Positions 51,104 through 60,874 are shown, counted from the stretch's first letter. The stretch: DNA of 64,000 bases from Ruminococcus sp. (GCF_019423705.1 NZ_JAHZAX010000011.1:27680-91679), one strand, 5' to 3'. The notes: generated by a model not told the origin, from the sequence alone. Numbers and translations are program-made.

Positions 51104-51124
51104 ATGAATGAGGTATTTTATTGA
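51104..51124 (+). promoter_or_regulatory. Leader mini-ORF overlapping the uraA start
   Basis: ATG-AAT-GAG-GTA-TTT-TAT-TGA at 51104-51124 encodes MNEVFY and stops in a TGA that overlaps the TTG start of uraA (51121). GAGG inside the mini-ORF serves as the SD for uraA. This layout would couple uraA translation to that of the mini-ORF. Confidence 0.4.
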
Positions 51125-52557
51125 AACTCACATTTGATGTTGCGGACAAGCCAAAGGGCGGACAGCTTGTCGTTTTCGCTCTTCAGCAAATGCTTGCGAT
51201 CTTGGCGGCAACTATTGCCGTGCCGCTTATTATCGGAAACGGACTTACTCCTGCCTCTGCGATGTTCGGCGCAGGCGTTGGTACTATCGTGTACATTCTT
51301 TTCACAAAGAGAAAGAGCCCTGTTTTCCTCGGCTCGTCATTTGCTTTCCTTGGCTCGATGGCTGCGGCATTCGCCGGCGGCGTTTCTATGGAGCTTGGAA
51401 TGTTGGGACTTATCGTCGGTGCGATACTGGCAGGACTTGTGTATGTTGTCATCGCTATCGTGGTAAAATTCGTTGGCATTGGCTGGCTCAACAAGCTTAT
51501 GCCTGCTGTCGTTATCGGTCCGACTGTTGCCATAATCGGTCTTTCCCTTGCGGGCAACGCTATCGGCGATCTGCTCAAGGGCGATGTTACAAAGCAGGTG
51601 ACAGATTATGCGGTTTCCGTTGAAAGCGGCACACCCGAGATAATTGAGACCGTTTCAAACGTTCCTGTCGGCTCAACTTATGTTGCGCTTATCTGCGGAC
51701 TTATCACCCTTGCGGTAATAATGCTCTGCTCAACATTCGGCAAAAAGGCGCTTAGACTTATACCTTTTATTATAGGCATTCTCGCAGGCTATGCAGCCGC
51801 AGCTATATTCACGGCTATCGGCACTATCTGCGATATCGACGCTCTCAAGATCGTTGATTTCAGCGTATTCAAGAGCTATATGTTCCCTGACGGAGCTGTT
51901 TCACTCAGCACATTTTTCAGGCTGCCTGACTTTGCATTCGTATCGGGCGCAAAGGCTTTCAGCGAATTTGATTTCTCATACTTTGCAACTATTTTCGTGG
52001 CTTATGTGCCTGTTGCGCTGGTCGTATTCGCTGAGCACGTTGCCGACCACAAGAACCTTTCGTCTATCATCGACCACGATCTTCTTAAAGAACCTGGTCT
52101 TACGAGAACCCTTCTCGGAGATGGTGTTGGCTCTATCGCAGGTGCACTTTTCGGCGGCTGCCCTAACACAACTTACGGCGAATCAGTTGCCTGCGTTGCT
52201 ATCACAGGCAATGCCTCAGTTGTAACGATATTCACGGCGGCAGTCGGCTGTATGATATTCGCATTCATCACACCGCTGGTGGCATTTGTTGATTCGATCC
52301 CTGCCTGCGTAATGGGCGGTGTTTGTATCGCACTTTACGGCTTCATCGCAGTATCGGGTCTTAAAATGATACAGGCTGTTAACTTTGACGAAAACAAGAA
52401 TCTGTTCGTTGTTTCCGTTATCCTTATCGCCGGTATCGGCGGACTTACCCTCACTTTCGGCAAGATAACACTTACTGAGATCGCCGCTGCGCTTATCCTC
52501 GGTATCCTTACAAACGTTATGCTTTCAAGAAAGAAGAGCAATATCGCAAAGAAATAA
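51121..52557 (+). CDS. uraA: Uracil permease (UraA/NCS2 family)
   Basis: A 478-residue membrane transporter for uracil, driven by proton or sodium symport. About 12-14 hydrophobic segments are visible, with VLGSSFAFLG-like and FGGCPNTTYGESVACVAIT segments; the latter is the conserved NCS2 substrate region. The start is TTG, because no ATG is available at the start of the family-consensus N-terminus (FDVADKPKGGQLVVFALQQMLAIL); GAGG lies seven bases before. It is cotranscribed with upp, 41 bases downstream. Confidence 0.94.
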   Translation: MKLTFDVADKPKGGQLVVFALQQMLAILAATIAVPLIIGNGLTPASAMFGAGVGTIVYILFTKRKSPVFLGSSFAFLGSMAAAFAGGVSMELGMLGLIVGAILAGLVYVVIAIVVKFVGIGWLNKLMPAVVIGPTVAIIGLSLAGNAIGDLLKGDVTKQVTDYAVSVESGTPEIIETVSNVPVGSTYVALICGLITLAVIMLCSTFGKKALRLIPFIIGILAGYAAAAIFTAIGTICDIDALKIVDFSVFKSYMFPDGAVSLSTFFRLPDFAFVSGAKAFSEFDFSYFATIFVAYVPVALVVFAEHVADHKNLSSIIDHDLLKEPGLTRTLLGDGVGSIAGALFGGCPNTTYGESVACVAITGNASVVTIFTAAVGCMIFAFITPLVAFVDSIPACVMGGVCIALYGFIAVSGLKMIQAVNFDENKNLFVVSVILIAGIGGLTLTFGKITLTEIAAALILGILTNVMLSRKKSNIAKK

Positions 52558-52598
52558 CATCACAATAAAATAAAAATATATCGAAAGGAAATCAGAAA

Positions 52599-53228
52599 AT
52601 GGGAAATGTAAACATTATCAATCATCCGCTTGTCAAGCACAAGATAACACTTATGAGAGATGAGACCACAGGCACAAGAGAGTTCCGTATACTTGTTGAA
52701 GAGGTCGCAATGCTTATGGGCTATGAGGCGATGAGAGACCTGCCGACAGAGGACGTTGAGGTCAAGACGCCTATCACAACAAGAAAGCTGCCAATGCTTT
52801 CGGGCAAGAAGCTTGCTATCGTGCCTATCCTCAGAGCAGGTCTTGGAATGGTAAGCGGTCTGCTGGCGCTGGTGCCTTCCGCAAAAGTTGGTCACATCGG
52901 TCTTTACCGTGACGAGGTCACTCACGAGCCTCACGAGTATTACTGCAAGCTGCCTGAGAACATCAGCGACAGACTTGTTATCCTCTGCGACCCAATGCTT
53001 GCAACAGGCGGTTCGGCTATTCAGGCAGTTGATTTTCTCAAGGACAAGGGCTGCAAGAACATCAAGTTTATGTGCATAATTGCAGCGCCAGAGGGACTTG
53101 ACGCTCTGAGAGCGGCTCACCCAGGCATTGACATTTATGTAGGCAACCTTGACGAAAAGCTCAACGAGGACGCATACATCGTTCCGGGTCTTGGCGACGC
53201 AGGCGACAGAATTTTCGGCACAAAGTAA
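52599..53228 (+). CDS. upp: Uracil phosphoribosyltransferase
   Basis: A 209-residue cytoplasmic enzyme that forms UMP from uracil and PRPP. The PRPP motif is LVILCDPMLATGGSAI near 125-140, and the C-terminal uracil-binding YIVPGLGDAGDRIFGTK is intact. With uraA upstream, this gives a complete uptake and salvage unit for uracil. ATG follows GAAAGGAAATCAGAA. A terminator follows at 53240. Confidence 0.97.
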   Translation: MGNVNIINHPLVKHKITLMRDETTGTREFRILVEEVAMLMGYEAMRDLPTEDVEVKTPITTRKLPMLSGKKLAIVPILRAGLGMVSGLLALVPSAKVGHIGLYRDEVTHEPHEYYCKLPENISDRLVILCDPMLATGGSAIQAVDFLKDKGCKNIKFMCIIAAPEGLDALRAAHPGIDIYVGNLDEKLNEDAYIVPGLGDAGDRIFGTK

Positions 53229-53239
53229 AAGTATTTTCA

Positions 53240-53272
53240 GCACGCTCTGTATATTGCAGGGCGTGTTTTTTT
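53240..53272 (+). terminator. uraA-upp terminator
   Basis: CACGCTCTG / CAGGGCGTG stem around TATATTG, then TTTTTTT. Confidence 0.9.
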
Positions 53273-53293
53273 GGGAGATATGGCAAGCTATGA

Positions 53294-53323
53294 TTGACAT
53301 TGCGGCGGTTAGTGTGGTATAAT
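53294..53323 (+). promoter_or_regulatory. Promoter of the ATC-hydrolase-like gene
   Basis: TTGACA (53294-53299), 18-base spacer, TGG-TATAAT extended -10 (53318-53323). Confidence 0.85.
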
Positions 53324-53359
53324 CGTTATAGCAATAGAGATCATACAGGAGGGTAAAAA

Positions 53360-53965
53360 ATGAAAAACACTATCGGCGTAAAGATGATATACACTTTTTA
53401 TCACAGCGCTGTAAAGGCTGAATTGAAAAAGAGGGGCTTTTCAAAGGACGTTGCGGACAAGATCGACGAGGAGCACAAGAAGATCGTGGAGAGGGCGAAA
53501 GATATCGGCAAGTCAAGGCTTTTGAGCTCCTATATTATGGCAAGTTATTACATCGCAATGAACAGGGGCACGGGGCTATCGGCGGAGGAAAATTACGAGA
53601 TATTCCGTGACGGTTTGTGCGCCTCAAAGCTGTTCCACAAAATGATCGGCGACGTTGACAGCTATCTTGATCCAAAGAAAATGCCCGGCCGACTGAAATG
53701 GTCTGAGGACAGCCACAAGCATTTGTATGAAAACGACTGGGTGGTGGATATCCTGCCCGGCAACGGCGAATACGATCTTGGCTATGACTATCACGAATGC
53801 GGTGCTTGCAAGCTTTGCAATGACGAGGGCTGCCCCGAGCTGGCGGCGTACATATGCCGAATGGATTTTGTGCTGGCGGACATTATGAATATGAAGCTGG
53901 TGCGGACTGGCACCATCGCAGAGGGTGCGGAGTTTTGCGATTTTAGGTATAGTAGGATAAAATGA
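53360..53965 (+). CDS. L-2-amino-thiazoline-4-carboxylate hydrolase-like protein
   Basis: A 201-residue protein similar to the ATC hydrolase family, named after an enzyme of Pseudomonas that opens 2-aminothiazoline-4-carboxylate on the way to cysteine. Family features include the YHECGACKLCNDEGCPEL cysteine cluster (~148-165) and the C-terminal CDFRYSR. In clostridia members are numerous and rarely tested, so function is open. ATG follows AGGAGGGTAAAAA. Single gene with consensus promoter and bidirectional terminator. Confidence 0.8.
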   Translation: MKNTIGVKMIYTFYHSAVKAELKKRGFSKDVADKIDEEHKKIVERAKDIGKSRLLSSYIMASYYIAMNRGTGLSAEENYEIFRDGLCASKLFHKMIGDVDSYLDPKKMPGRLKWSEDSHKHLYENDWVVDILPGNGEYDLGYDYHECGACKLCNDEGCPELAAYICRMDFVLADIMNMKLVRTGTIAEGAEFCDFRYSRIK

Positions 53966-53979
53966 TATATTGACAGCAA

Positions 53980-54009
53980 AAAAGGACTGAGGGTATCAGT
54001 CCTTTTTTC
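53980..54009. terminator. Bidirectional terminator
   Basis: AAAAAAGGACTGA-GGGTA-TCAGTCCTTTTTT serves the ATC-hydrolase-like gene and the convergent ABC-2 permease gene. Confidence 0.92.
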
Positions 54010-54047
54010 GTGCGATCATAATTGGCAAGGTATAGCAATATTAGTGT

Positions 54048-56258
54048 TCACAAATTCCCCACCAAAAGAACATCCAGCCCCACAAACTTAAACACGCCTA
54101 TCCCAAGCAAAGCCAGCAATATCGGCAAAATAAGCACCGCCGTCGCCGCAAGGAAAGTCGATATAACGCTTTTGAGCTTCGCTGACAGAAAATAGATGAT
54201 GAGCATTGCACAGAGCAGAGCGAAATATCGCCCAAAGCTTATGAGAATGAGATAGCCTTTGATAGAAATATCAAAATTTGAAAGTTTTTCAATAGAGCAA
54301 GCAGGGGCGTTTATCCCCCTTGTGCCATATGCGCTGAGAACGTTGTAAAAGTATGGCGCATAGGTCAGAGCAAAAATTATCGTCACGATAATAACGCCTA
54401 TGCCGAACTTGCAAAGAAATGTGTCCTCCCTACCACGAGCCGAGGTCTTTAACAGCACGTTCGCACCCGTCTGATACTCCACGGCATAGACATATGTCAG
54501 GCAAAGTATCACCATTGTCATCGCCGTCAAACCAAGCGTCAAGTCCTTGTTTCCCGCGGTTTCGCCGCCTGTCAGCAGCTTGTAGCCGCTGTCATAAACG
54601 AACTGCCCATCCTCTGTTGTCTGCAAATATTCGGCGTGCTGTTTCACCTCGTCAAAGGCGTACTGCGGAGCAAGTATATCCTGATACTTCATCATTATGA
54701 AAACACCGTCACCATCTGAATTTGCCATTTCCTCCGACATTTTCATCTGAGCGTCAGCGAATTTTTGCGCCTCTTCGTCTATCATTTTCTGCTTTTCGGC
54801 GGTGTATTCGCCCTCAAATTTCAGCATATATTGCTTGTAATATACATCATCAGCGGAGGAAAAACTCTCGTTGATAGGAGAATATGAAACTGCGGTGATG
54901 ATAGCAAATGCCATCAAAATCAGCAGAGCCTTGCCACCGAAAAAGACCTTGTAGCACTCCTGCAAAAAGAGGTTTGTCGTCCTGCCTTTGAAAATTGTGA
55001 ACCTTGCAAGGCTGAATTTTCTTGTGCGGCTTTTTATCACCCTTTGCTTTGAAAAAATCAGCACGGAGAGTATGGAAATCACAATCATCAACACTATCGC
55101 CGAGCTGACAAACACAGCCATATAGTTCACAGGATTGCCGAAAATGTTGAGGTTGAGGTAGCTTGCAAAGAGGTCTTTTGTGTTGGCGTATGCAAGAATA
55201 TTAATGTATTTCAGCGGACAAAGATAGCTGGTGCTTGGTATGGTGTAATAAAGCACAGCCTCCGTCGTTATGGTGATGATCAGTATGCCATAGACCTTTA
55301 CAGCGGTGTTTGATACCACAGTAACAAGGTAGATTATCGCCGCAAATACGCAGTAAACTGCAAGTTTTGCTCCGAAGAAAAGTGCGAAATATTGCAGTAC
55401 GGATATTTTTAAATTACTGCCGTTAAATTCGTATACAGATTGTATCTGCCTTGACAGGTCACCGAATCCATATGTAAAATATGAAACTGCAAAGTTCACG
55501 ACGTAAAGCAAGATCTCAGCCGCCATTGCCGCCGCAAAACAGGTGAAAAGTTTTGCGATACCGAGCGGCATTCTGCCCTTGTATGTCGTCCTAGAAAGTG
55601 TTATCTGGTCAAGCTCTTTTTCACGGGTGACTATCGTCACCACCACGGTCATTATCGTCAGCATTGCGATAAGGTCGGTGGCGAGGAAACCCGTTGCCAT
55701 TGAAACGCCATTTGAAGGTGCGGCGGTGAGCTTTGAGCCTTTGAGGTGGGCGAAATCGGCAGGCGTTCGTGCGATATTTTTGTAGCTGAAACTGTCGGGA
55801 TCGGCAAAAAGCGAAATGCCCGTCATTTTTCGTGCCGTGCTGTCGATATTTTCAAGGTAGCAGTCATAATTTTCGCAGGCGGCGACCTCCTCGTAAATGC
55901 GGTCGGTCAGCTCTATCTCGGAGTAGATATCGTTTGTAAATTCAAGATAGTCCTTGTTTTTATAGCTTTTCAAAAGTTCCTCAGCATTGCAGTTTTCCTG
56001 CGAAATATCCTCTCCAAATGACAGTCTTTGTATCAACTCAAGCTCCGTTTTTTTCTGAGAAATTCGCTCAAAAGCGGCGTGAGTGTCAAGCCCCTCGAGG
56101 GTCTGATAAGCGGCTTTGTACTGTTCAGGGGTGTATTCAAGCGACTGTTTTGTCTCGTTTATATACAGCAAAACGCCGTTAAGGAGCAGCAGAACGGCGA
56201 AAATTGCAATGGTCGTGCGCTTGCAGAACGCTTTTATCAGTTCGTTTTTGAATATCAT
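54048..56258 (-). CDS. Large ABC-2-type permease
   Basis: A 736-residue membrane protein with two homologous-looking halves, each starting with a helix preceding an extracellular domain (~40-180, and ~455-575), then five to six helices. Such double-length ABC-2 permeases (Wzm/NatB-like) work with one ATPase and export peptides or lipids or act in signalling. It overlaps the ATPase gene by one base (TGATG). It ends the cluster. Substrate unknown. Confidence 0.85.
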   Translation of the reverse strand: MIFKNELIKAFCKRTTIAIFAVLLLLNGVLLYINETKQSLEYTPEQYKAAYQTLEGLDTHAAFERISQKKTELELIQRLSFGEDISQENCNAEELLKSYKNKDYLEFTNDIYSEIELTDRIYEEVAACENYDCYLENIDSTARKMTGISLFADPDSFSYKNIARTPADFAHLKGSKLTAAPSNGVSMATGFLATDLIAMLTIMTVVVTIVTREKELDQITLSRTTYKGRMPLGIAKLFTCFAAAMAAEILLYVVNFAVSYFTYGFGDLSRQIQSVYEFNGSNLKISVLQYFALFFGAKLAVYCVFAAIIYLVTVVSNTAVKVYGILIITITTEAVLYYTIPSTSYLCPLKYINILAYANTKDLFASYLNLNIFGNPVNYMAVFVSSAIVLMIVISILSVLIFSKQRVIKSRTRKFSLARFTIFKGRTTNLFLQECYKVFFGGKALLILMAFAIITAVSYSPINESFSSADDVYYKQYMLKFEGEYTAEKQKMIDEEAQKFADAQMKMSEEMANSDGDGVFIMMKYQDILAPQYAFDEVKQHAEYLQTTEDGQFVYDSGYKLLTGGETAGNKDLTLGLTAMTMVILCLTYVYAVEYQTGANVLLKTSARGREDTFLCKFGIGVIIVTIIFALTYAPYFYNVLSAYGTRGINAPACSIEKLSNFDISIKGYLILISFGRYFALLCAMLIIYFLSAKLKSVISTFLAATAVLILPILLALLGIGVFKFVGLDVLLVGNL

Positions 56259-57127
56259 CAGCTCGCCCCCTGGTCGAAATAGTAGAGGTAGAGATCCTCA
56301 AGATCGGGCTTGCAAGGACGGCACTCAAAGCTGGGCGGCTGTTCGCTGATAACACGGACGTAGATATTTTTCTCGTCCTTTGAGATATTTCCCACCTTGT
56401 ATTTTGCGGAAATTTCGTCCAGCATACTCTCGTCGGCGGTTATCTCGAACACTTTGCCGTCGATCTTTTCGCAGAGGATATGAGGCGCACCGCTGTCGAT
56501 TATCTCGCCCCTTTTCATCAGCAGGACTTCTTTTGCGATAAACTCGATATCCGAAACAACGTGGGTTGCGATTATGACTATCTTGTCGAAAGCTATTTGT
56601 GCCACCAGATTTCTTATACGGATACGCTCCTTCGGGTCAAGTCCTGCGGTTGGCTCGTCAAGGATAATGACTTTCGGTTCGCCGAGCATAGCCTGTGCGA
56701 TAAGGGCACGCTGTTTCATTCCGCCTGAAAAACCTCCAAGTCGTTTATTTTTGCTGTCCTGCAAGTTGACAAGGTTGAGCAGCTTTTCTATCTGCGGCTT
56801 TGCGTCGGCCTTTTTCATACCTTTGAGGGCTGCCATATAGTAGAGAAAGCGTTCCAGCGTAAAGTTCGGATAAATCCCTTGTTGTTGGGGCATAAATCCA
56901 AGAATTTTGCGGAAGTCGGCGTCCATTGTGCTTGTTTCAACGCCGTCAAATTTCACCGAGCCTGATGTGGGTTTCAGATTGTCGGTGATGATATTCATAA
57001 GCGTGGACTTTCCTGCACCGTTTGGTCCAAGCAGACCATATACACCGGGTGTGAACTCGTAGTTGAAGTTTTCCAATGCGGTAAAACTGCCGTATTGTTT
57101 GGTGAGGTTTGTTAGGGTGAGATTCAT
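56258..57127 (-). CDS. ABC transporter ATPase (ABC-2 class)
   Basis: A 289-residue ATPase. Walker A GLLGPNGAGKST (~31), signature GGFSGGMKQRALIA (~133), Walker B VIILDEPTAGLD (~155) and the switch His in IATHV (~190) are all present, so it is active. A C-terminal ~75-residue domain follows. It is coupled to the large permease and stands ten bases after the solute-binding-type lipoprotein gene. It may also energise the two smaller permeases upstream. Confidence 0.93.
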   Translation of the reverse strand: MNLTLTNLTKQYGSFTALENFNYEFTPGVYGLLGPNGAGKSTLMNIITDNLKPTSGSVKFDGVETSTMDADFRKILGFMPQQQGIYPNFTLERFLYYMAALKGMKKADAKPQIEKLLNLVNLQDSKNKRLGGFSGGMKQRALIAQAMLGEPKVIILDEPTAGLDPKERIRIRNLVAQIAFDKIVIIATHVVSDIEFIAKEVLLMKRGEIIDSGAPHILCEKIDGKVFEITADESMLDEISAKYKVGNISKDEKNIYVRVISEQPPSFECRPCKPDLEDLYLYYFDQGAS

Positions 57128-57136
57128 TTTCGTCTC

Positions 57137-58705
57137 CTATATTATTTTTTTGTTTGCGCTATATTGCCCGTTCAATTCGTCCAGTAGGTCATCTATGCCT
57201 GCGGCGGATAACTTTTCATTTGCCGCTGATAGGGCATCGTCGAGGGTTGTGTAGTTGCCGAAATCACCGTAAAACAGAGGATAGAATTCATCATTTATAG
57301 CGGCAATTTTGTCAATCTTTTCGCTCAGCTCGTCAGATATCTGCAAGCCGTAAAAGGGTGATACCTGTGAATTTTCCCAGCAAGCTTTCATACTGTCGGC
57401 TTTTTTATCATCTGACTGTGAATTGCTGTCAGTTATAAGAGTGTTAGCCATTGAATCATAATTTTCATAGAACGGCAAAGCGTTCTTGTTCAAACATTTC
57501 ACTCCGTTTTCTGAAATATAGTTTCGTCCCTCTGTGCCGTTGTAGATAATATTCGCAAGCTCTTTGTCAGTGCTGAGCATGGTCAAAAATTCAAAAGCCT
57601 TGTCTTTGTTTTCGCTGTCCGAACTTATGCCAACAACGCCGTTTAGCTCCTCCTGCTGCAAATATCCTTTTGAAACAATTTTTGTGGAATCATACAAATA
57701 TGGCATAGCAGGACTTAGGCTGCAAAAATATTTCGCCTGCTCGACGCTACCAGCTATATATCCACTGTTTTTGTAGTCCTCGATCAGTTTCAAATACTCT
57801 ATCGCACTTTCGTTTTTAAAGATATTTTCAGCTTTCTGCGTATCCACGTTGATATATATGCCTTTGAATTTGCAAAAGCCTGCCATTTCGTAATACAGCT
57901 CATTTGTGCTGTCAAGAAGCAAGCCAGCCTTGCCATTATCTGCATAAATTTTCAGATATGGTGCAAGGTCACTAAGGGTATTGACCGCACTTTTATCCAA
58001 GCCAATTTCATCGCATATATCATCATAAAATGATAATACCAACGGCTGTGCAAGGGCATAGTCTGTGGATTTTCCGTATATCAGACCGTCCGCACAAGCC
58101 GTCTGCTGCCATACTACCTCATCAAACTGCTTATAGAGCTTTTGGCCTCTGTCGGTTTCAAAATAATCATTGAACGGTGTAAGATATCCTCTATCCACAA
58201 AAATATGATATGTATCCCCATAGCTGCCCAAGGTTTCAAGTCCCAGACCTGTGTTGACTATGTCCACCTGTTCGCCGTCTTTAAGCATAGTTTCATACTT
58301 GTCTAAATTTGGATAGACCTCGCCCGTCTTGAAATCGAACTCGCCGTTATTCACAAAGTCAACGTAATAATCACAGCCAATTTTATCAAGATACTCGTTG
58401 ACCGCATTTTCAATATACGCCTCGTCATATATCCGTGGGTCGTCATCGGTGGTCGTGAACTGAGTGTCATAATTGGTGAGGTACACAAGCTTTGTTTTGT
58501 CGGCATAGGAAACGGGCTGGATATTATCATCGACATCAAATAGTGTAAAGCCCTCGTCGTCAATGGCATACCCCTGCTCGTTATCAGAAATATCAGCACC
58601 CGACTTTGATACCGCAGACTGCATATTTTCCGAACTTTCGCAGCCCGAACAGCACAAGATTATCATCGCTGTCAGAAGCGCCCCATATCTTTTGAATCCA
58701 CTCAT
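57137..58705 (-). CDS. Solute-binding-protein-like lipoprotein (family 1)
   Basis: A 522-residue lipoprotein (lipobox CSGC, Cys22) with the fold pattern of extracellular solute-binding proteins that serve sugar ABC importers: YLTNYDTQF start-like strand, ALAQPLVLSFYDDICDEIGLD, LPFYENYDS and other family segments. No MalF/MalG-type permease accompanies it. It overlaps the previous lipoprotein gene by four bases (ATGA). It may be a sensor or accessory to the exporter. Function not established. Confidence 0.8.
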   Translation of the reverse strand: MSGFKRYGALLTAMIILCCSGCESSENMQSAVSKSGADISDNEQGYAIDDEGFTLFDVDDNIQPVSYADKTKLVYLTNYDTQFTTTDDDPRIYDEAYIENAVNEYLDKIGCDYYVDFVNNGEFDFKTGEVYPNLDKYETMLKDGEQVDIVNTGLGLETLGSYGDTYHIFVDRGYLTPFNDYFETDRGQKLYKQFDEVVWQQTACADGLIYGKSTDYALAQPLVLSFYDDICDEIGLDKSAVNTLSDLAPYLKIYADNGKAGLLLDSTNELYYEMAGFCKFKGIYINVDTQKAENIFKNESAIEYLKLIEDYKNSGYIAGSVEQAKYFCSLSPAMPYLYDSTKIVSKGYLQQEELNGVVGISSDSENKDKAFEFLTMLSTDKELANIIYNGTEGRNYISENGVKCLNKNALPFYENYDSMANTLITDSNSQSDDKKADSMKACWENSQVSPFYGLQISDELSEKIDKIAAINDEFYPLFYGDFGNYTTLDDALSAANEKLSAAGIDDLLDELNGQYSANKKII

Positions 58706-59862
58706 TGCACGTCACTTCCAGTATCAGCTTTTTGAGCTTTTTCAAACTTCAAATTCCAAAAATCATCGTCCGAACAAAGCTCCAAAGTCTCATTCTCATC
58801 GTTCTGACTATACAGCAAAAAGCCATTTGCCGTGTGTCCTAGCACCGTCAGCCATTCATTTTCCGCAAACTGATATTCCAAAGTCTGTTGGGAGTTCATA
58901 TCATATACCACCGCACCACGAACTTCGTTTTCACCCTCTGTTTTACTGAAAAAGTAAAAGCACTTTTCACCGCTCAAAAACACGTCGCTTATATATCCGT
59001 CTGCCTCAAACAGCGATCGCTGATCGTTGCCCTCAAAGTCCATTGTGCAGACCTTTGAATGGGTCTCATTATTGTCGGATATAGCATATACTATTTTGTC
59101 ATCATCATATTGCCATACATTCAGCGTATCATCGCTTTCTAATAGTGGAATACCATATTCGGTATTTTCTCCTATATCGATATACTGTATTTTGTTGTGC
59201 TGACTGTTTTCGGTATATTCGCACAACTGAAAATATATACATTTTTTGTTGATATGCAAGCTGTTTCGTGCAATAAGGCTTTCATTTGCCTTGCCGACTT
59301 CGCCATAGTTTTGGAACTCTTTTGCGTTCAGATCAACCGAACAGAGCGAATAATTCTCCTGCATATTTGCTTTGCTGTCGGTGATATATTCTGAGCCGAC
59401 AAACGCCAGCAAGCCCTCCGAAAATGTCGGGTCTGTAAGGGAACAGAGCGTGATATCCAAGGTCATAAACAGCTTTCTGTTCTGCCCGTCCTTGTCCGAT
59501 TTATATATCAGCGTTTCATTAAGATTGCCTGCACATATCATATACAGCGAATTTTTGTAGATAAACGCATATCTTATCTCTTGATCTTTATCGGGCGCTA
59601 CCGCCGTGCAAGCGCTGTTTTTGTCCTCCGCCAGCGTTTTGTGCTTGCAATTTGGCTGAGAGCAAAATATATCGTATGTATTGCTCTGAGTGTCCCACAA
59701 ATTCAGCCGCTCGTTATCCACACGAAAAACATAGCCGTCAGAAACAGCGGCATTTGCGCAAAAATCTGTTGTTTCAATTGCGCTTTCAGTCTTTGCATTA
59801 TCGCAGGAACACAACAGCAATGCGACCGCCACCGCCGCCAAAATCATCTTTGTAAATTTCAT
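58702..59862 (-). CDS. Lipoprotein with beta-propeller-like repeats
   Basis: A 386-residue secreted lipoprotein (lipobox LCSC). The mature part contains repeating YxxxCSxD-like strands such as YDIFCSQPNCKHK, KVCTMDFEGNDQRSL and YKSDKDGQNRKLF, typical of DUF5050-type beta propellers that display residues on a surface. No enzyme motif is seen. Its start has a GGGGGAGATC SD. It has its own promoter-like region upstream (59890-59935). Confidence 0.75.
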   Translation of the reverse strand: MKFTKMILAAVAVALLLCSCDNAKTESAIETTDFCANAAVSDGYVFRVDNERLNLWDTQSNTYDIFCSQPNCKHKTLAEDKNSACTAVAPDKDQEIRYAFIYKNSLYMICAGNLNETLIYKSDKDGQNRKLFMTLDITLCSLTDPTFSEGLLAFVGSEYITDSKANMQENYSLCSVDLNAKEFQNYGEVGKANESLIARNSLHINKKCIYFQLCEYTENSQHNKIQYIDIGENTEYGIPLLESDDTLNVWQYDDDKIVYAISDNNETHSKVCTMDFEGNDQRSLFEADGYISDVFLSGEKCFYFFSKTEGENEVRGAVVYDMNSQQTLEYQFAENEWLTVLGHTANGFLLYSQNDENETLELCSDDDFWNLKFEKAQKADTGSDVQ

Positions 59863-59889
59863 ATGATCTCCCCCACTACCTAGTTTTAC

Positions 59890-59931
59890 TGTCGTATATT
59901 AAGTGGGTTTCACAGGGTAAATTGTTGCAGG
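59890..59931 (-). promoter_or_regulatory. Internal promoter region of the lipoprotein cluster
   Basis: On the minus strand CCTGCAACAA (59931-59922) lies ~23 bases before AATATACGAC. The same CCTGCAACAA followed by CTATACTAC occurs before the first gene of the cluster (62957-62923). The 59863-60002 gap holds no gene. Confidence 0.4.
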
Positions 59932-60002
59932 GGTGGTGGGGATTTGTATATATGCACAAATTGAGGAAGGGTAGTTTGTGAAGTAAGACAAAGTTATGAT
60001 AT

Positions 60003-60874
60003 CTACCCCCCAACCTCCATTACATTATCATAATTAAACTTCTTGATAGCGACCCCTCCAAGGACTAGCAAAATCACAATAAGTACTAGCAGATAAATAA
60101 CAGAAAAGCTCATCGGCATTATTGGCTTTTTGAAATATTTTGTGTAATGCAGCCAAGTTATTGAGTTTGCCATTGGCATTGTCCACATAAGATTTGTCCT
60201 TATAGCACTGAACGCCATTCCAAGGGATATCATTCCGCCGCATATGATAAAGCCCAATGTCTTTCGCTTGAATAGTGAAAACACCAGCAGTATCAGCCCT
60301 ATTATCATCAAATACGCCGCCACGAGCAGAAGCTTTTTACCGCCGCCTCAAATACCGAAAGCTGATTGTAGAGATTTCCTGGAAGCAGCTCAACGCCGAA
60401 ATCGCCTCGCCTGTCGGGGAACATTTTCACAAAACCCGTGGCAACATTGCTCCAGCCATTGTACCAAAAACCCTTTGAAAGCATTGGCAAAACTGTGCCG
60501 AGAAATATTACCGCAAGATATGATATTATCATAAAAACAAGTTTCAAAACCTGCCCTACAAACCAGTTCGCCCTGCCGATACGCACGATATAAAACACGG
60601 TGTTGGTGTCAACTTTCGGATAATCAGCAATGAGGGTAAGAAAAACTATGGGGATTATAAGTATCAGTATCTCAGAATTCGCCACAGCTATAAATGGCTC
60701 TAGTATGTTAAGCGGCTCACCCATAAGCTCTGCATTGTTGGTCAGCGGAGAAACTGCAAAATTGTTTATGAATATGAGCAGCACCGCAACGATCACCATT
60801 CGTGCGTCACAGACCCACTTTACAAATTCCGTTGCCGCACAGGAAAAGGCTTGTTTTAAACTAAAATTTTTCAT
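60003..60874 (-). pseudogene. ABC-2-type permease, split by one frameshift
   Basis: The first frame (60874-60308) gives three to four helices and ends FEAAVKSFCSWRRI; the second (60323-60003) continues VAAYLMIIGLILLVFSLFKRK with more helices. Restoring one A to a run of five A (minus strand; plus 60334-60338) gives VKKLLLVAAYLMII and a single ~290-residue permease, matching the length of the neighbouring gene. The loss may be real or a sequencing error. The start follows a weak GGGGTG. Confidence 0.8.

Noticed and set aside
50887..51120. PyrR attenuator before uraA-upp
   Set aside because: No anti-terminator/terminator pair or PyrR binding-loop consensus is visible in the leader; the only hairpin is the dispersed palindrome.
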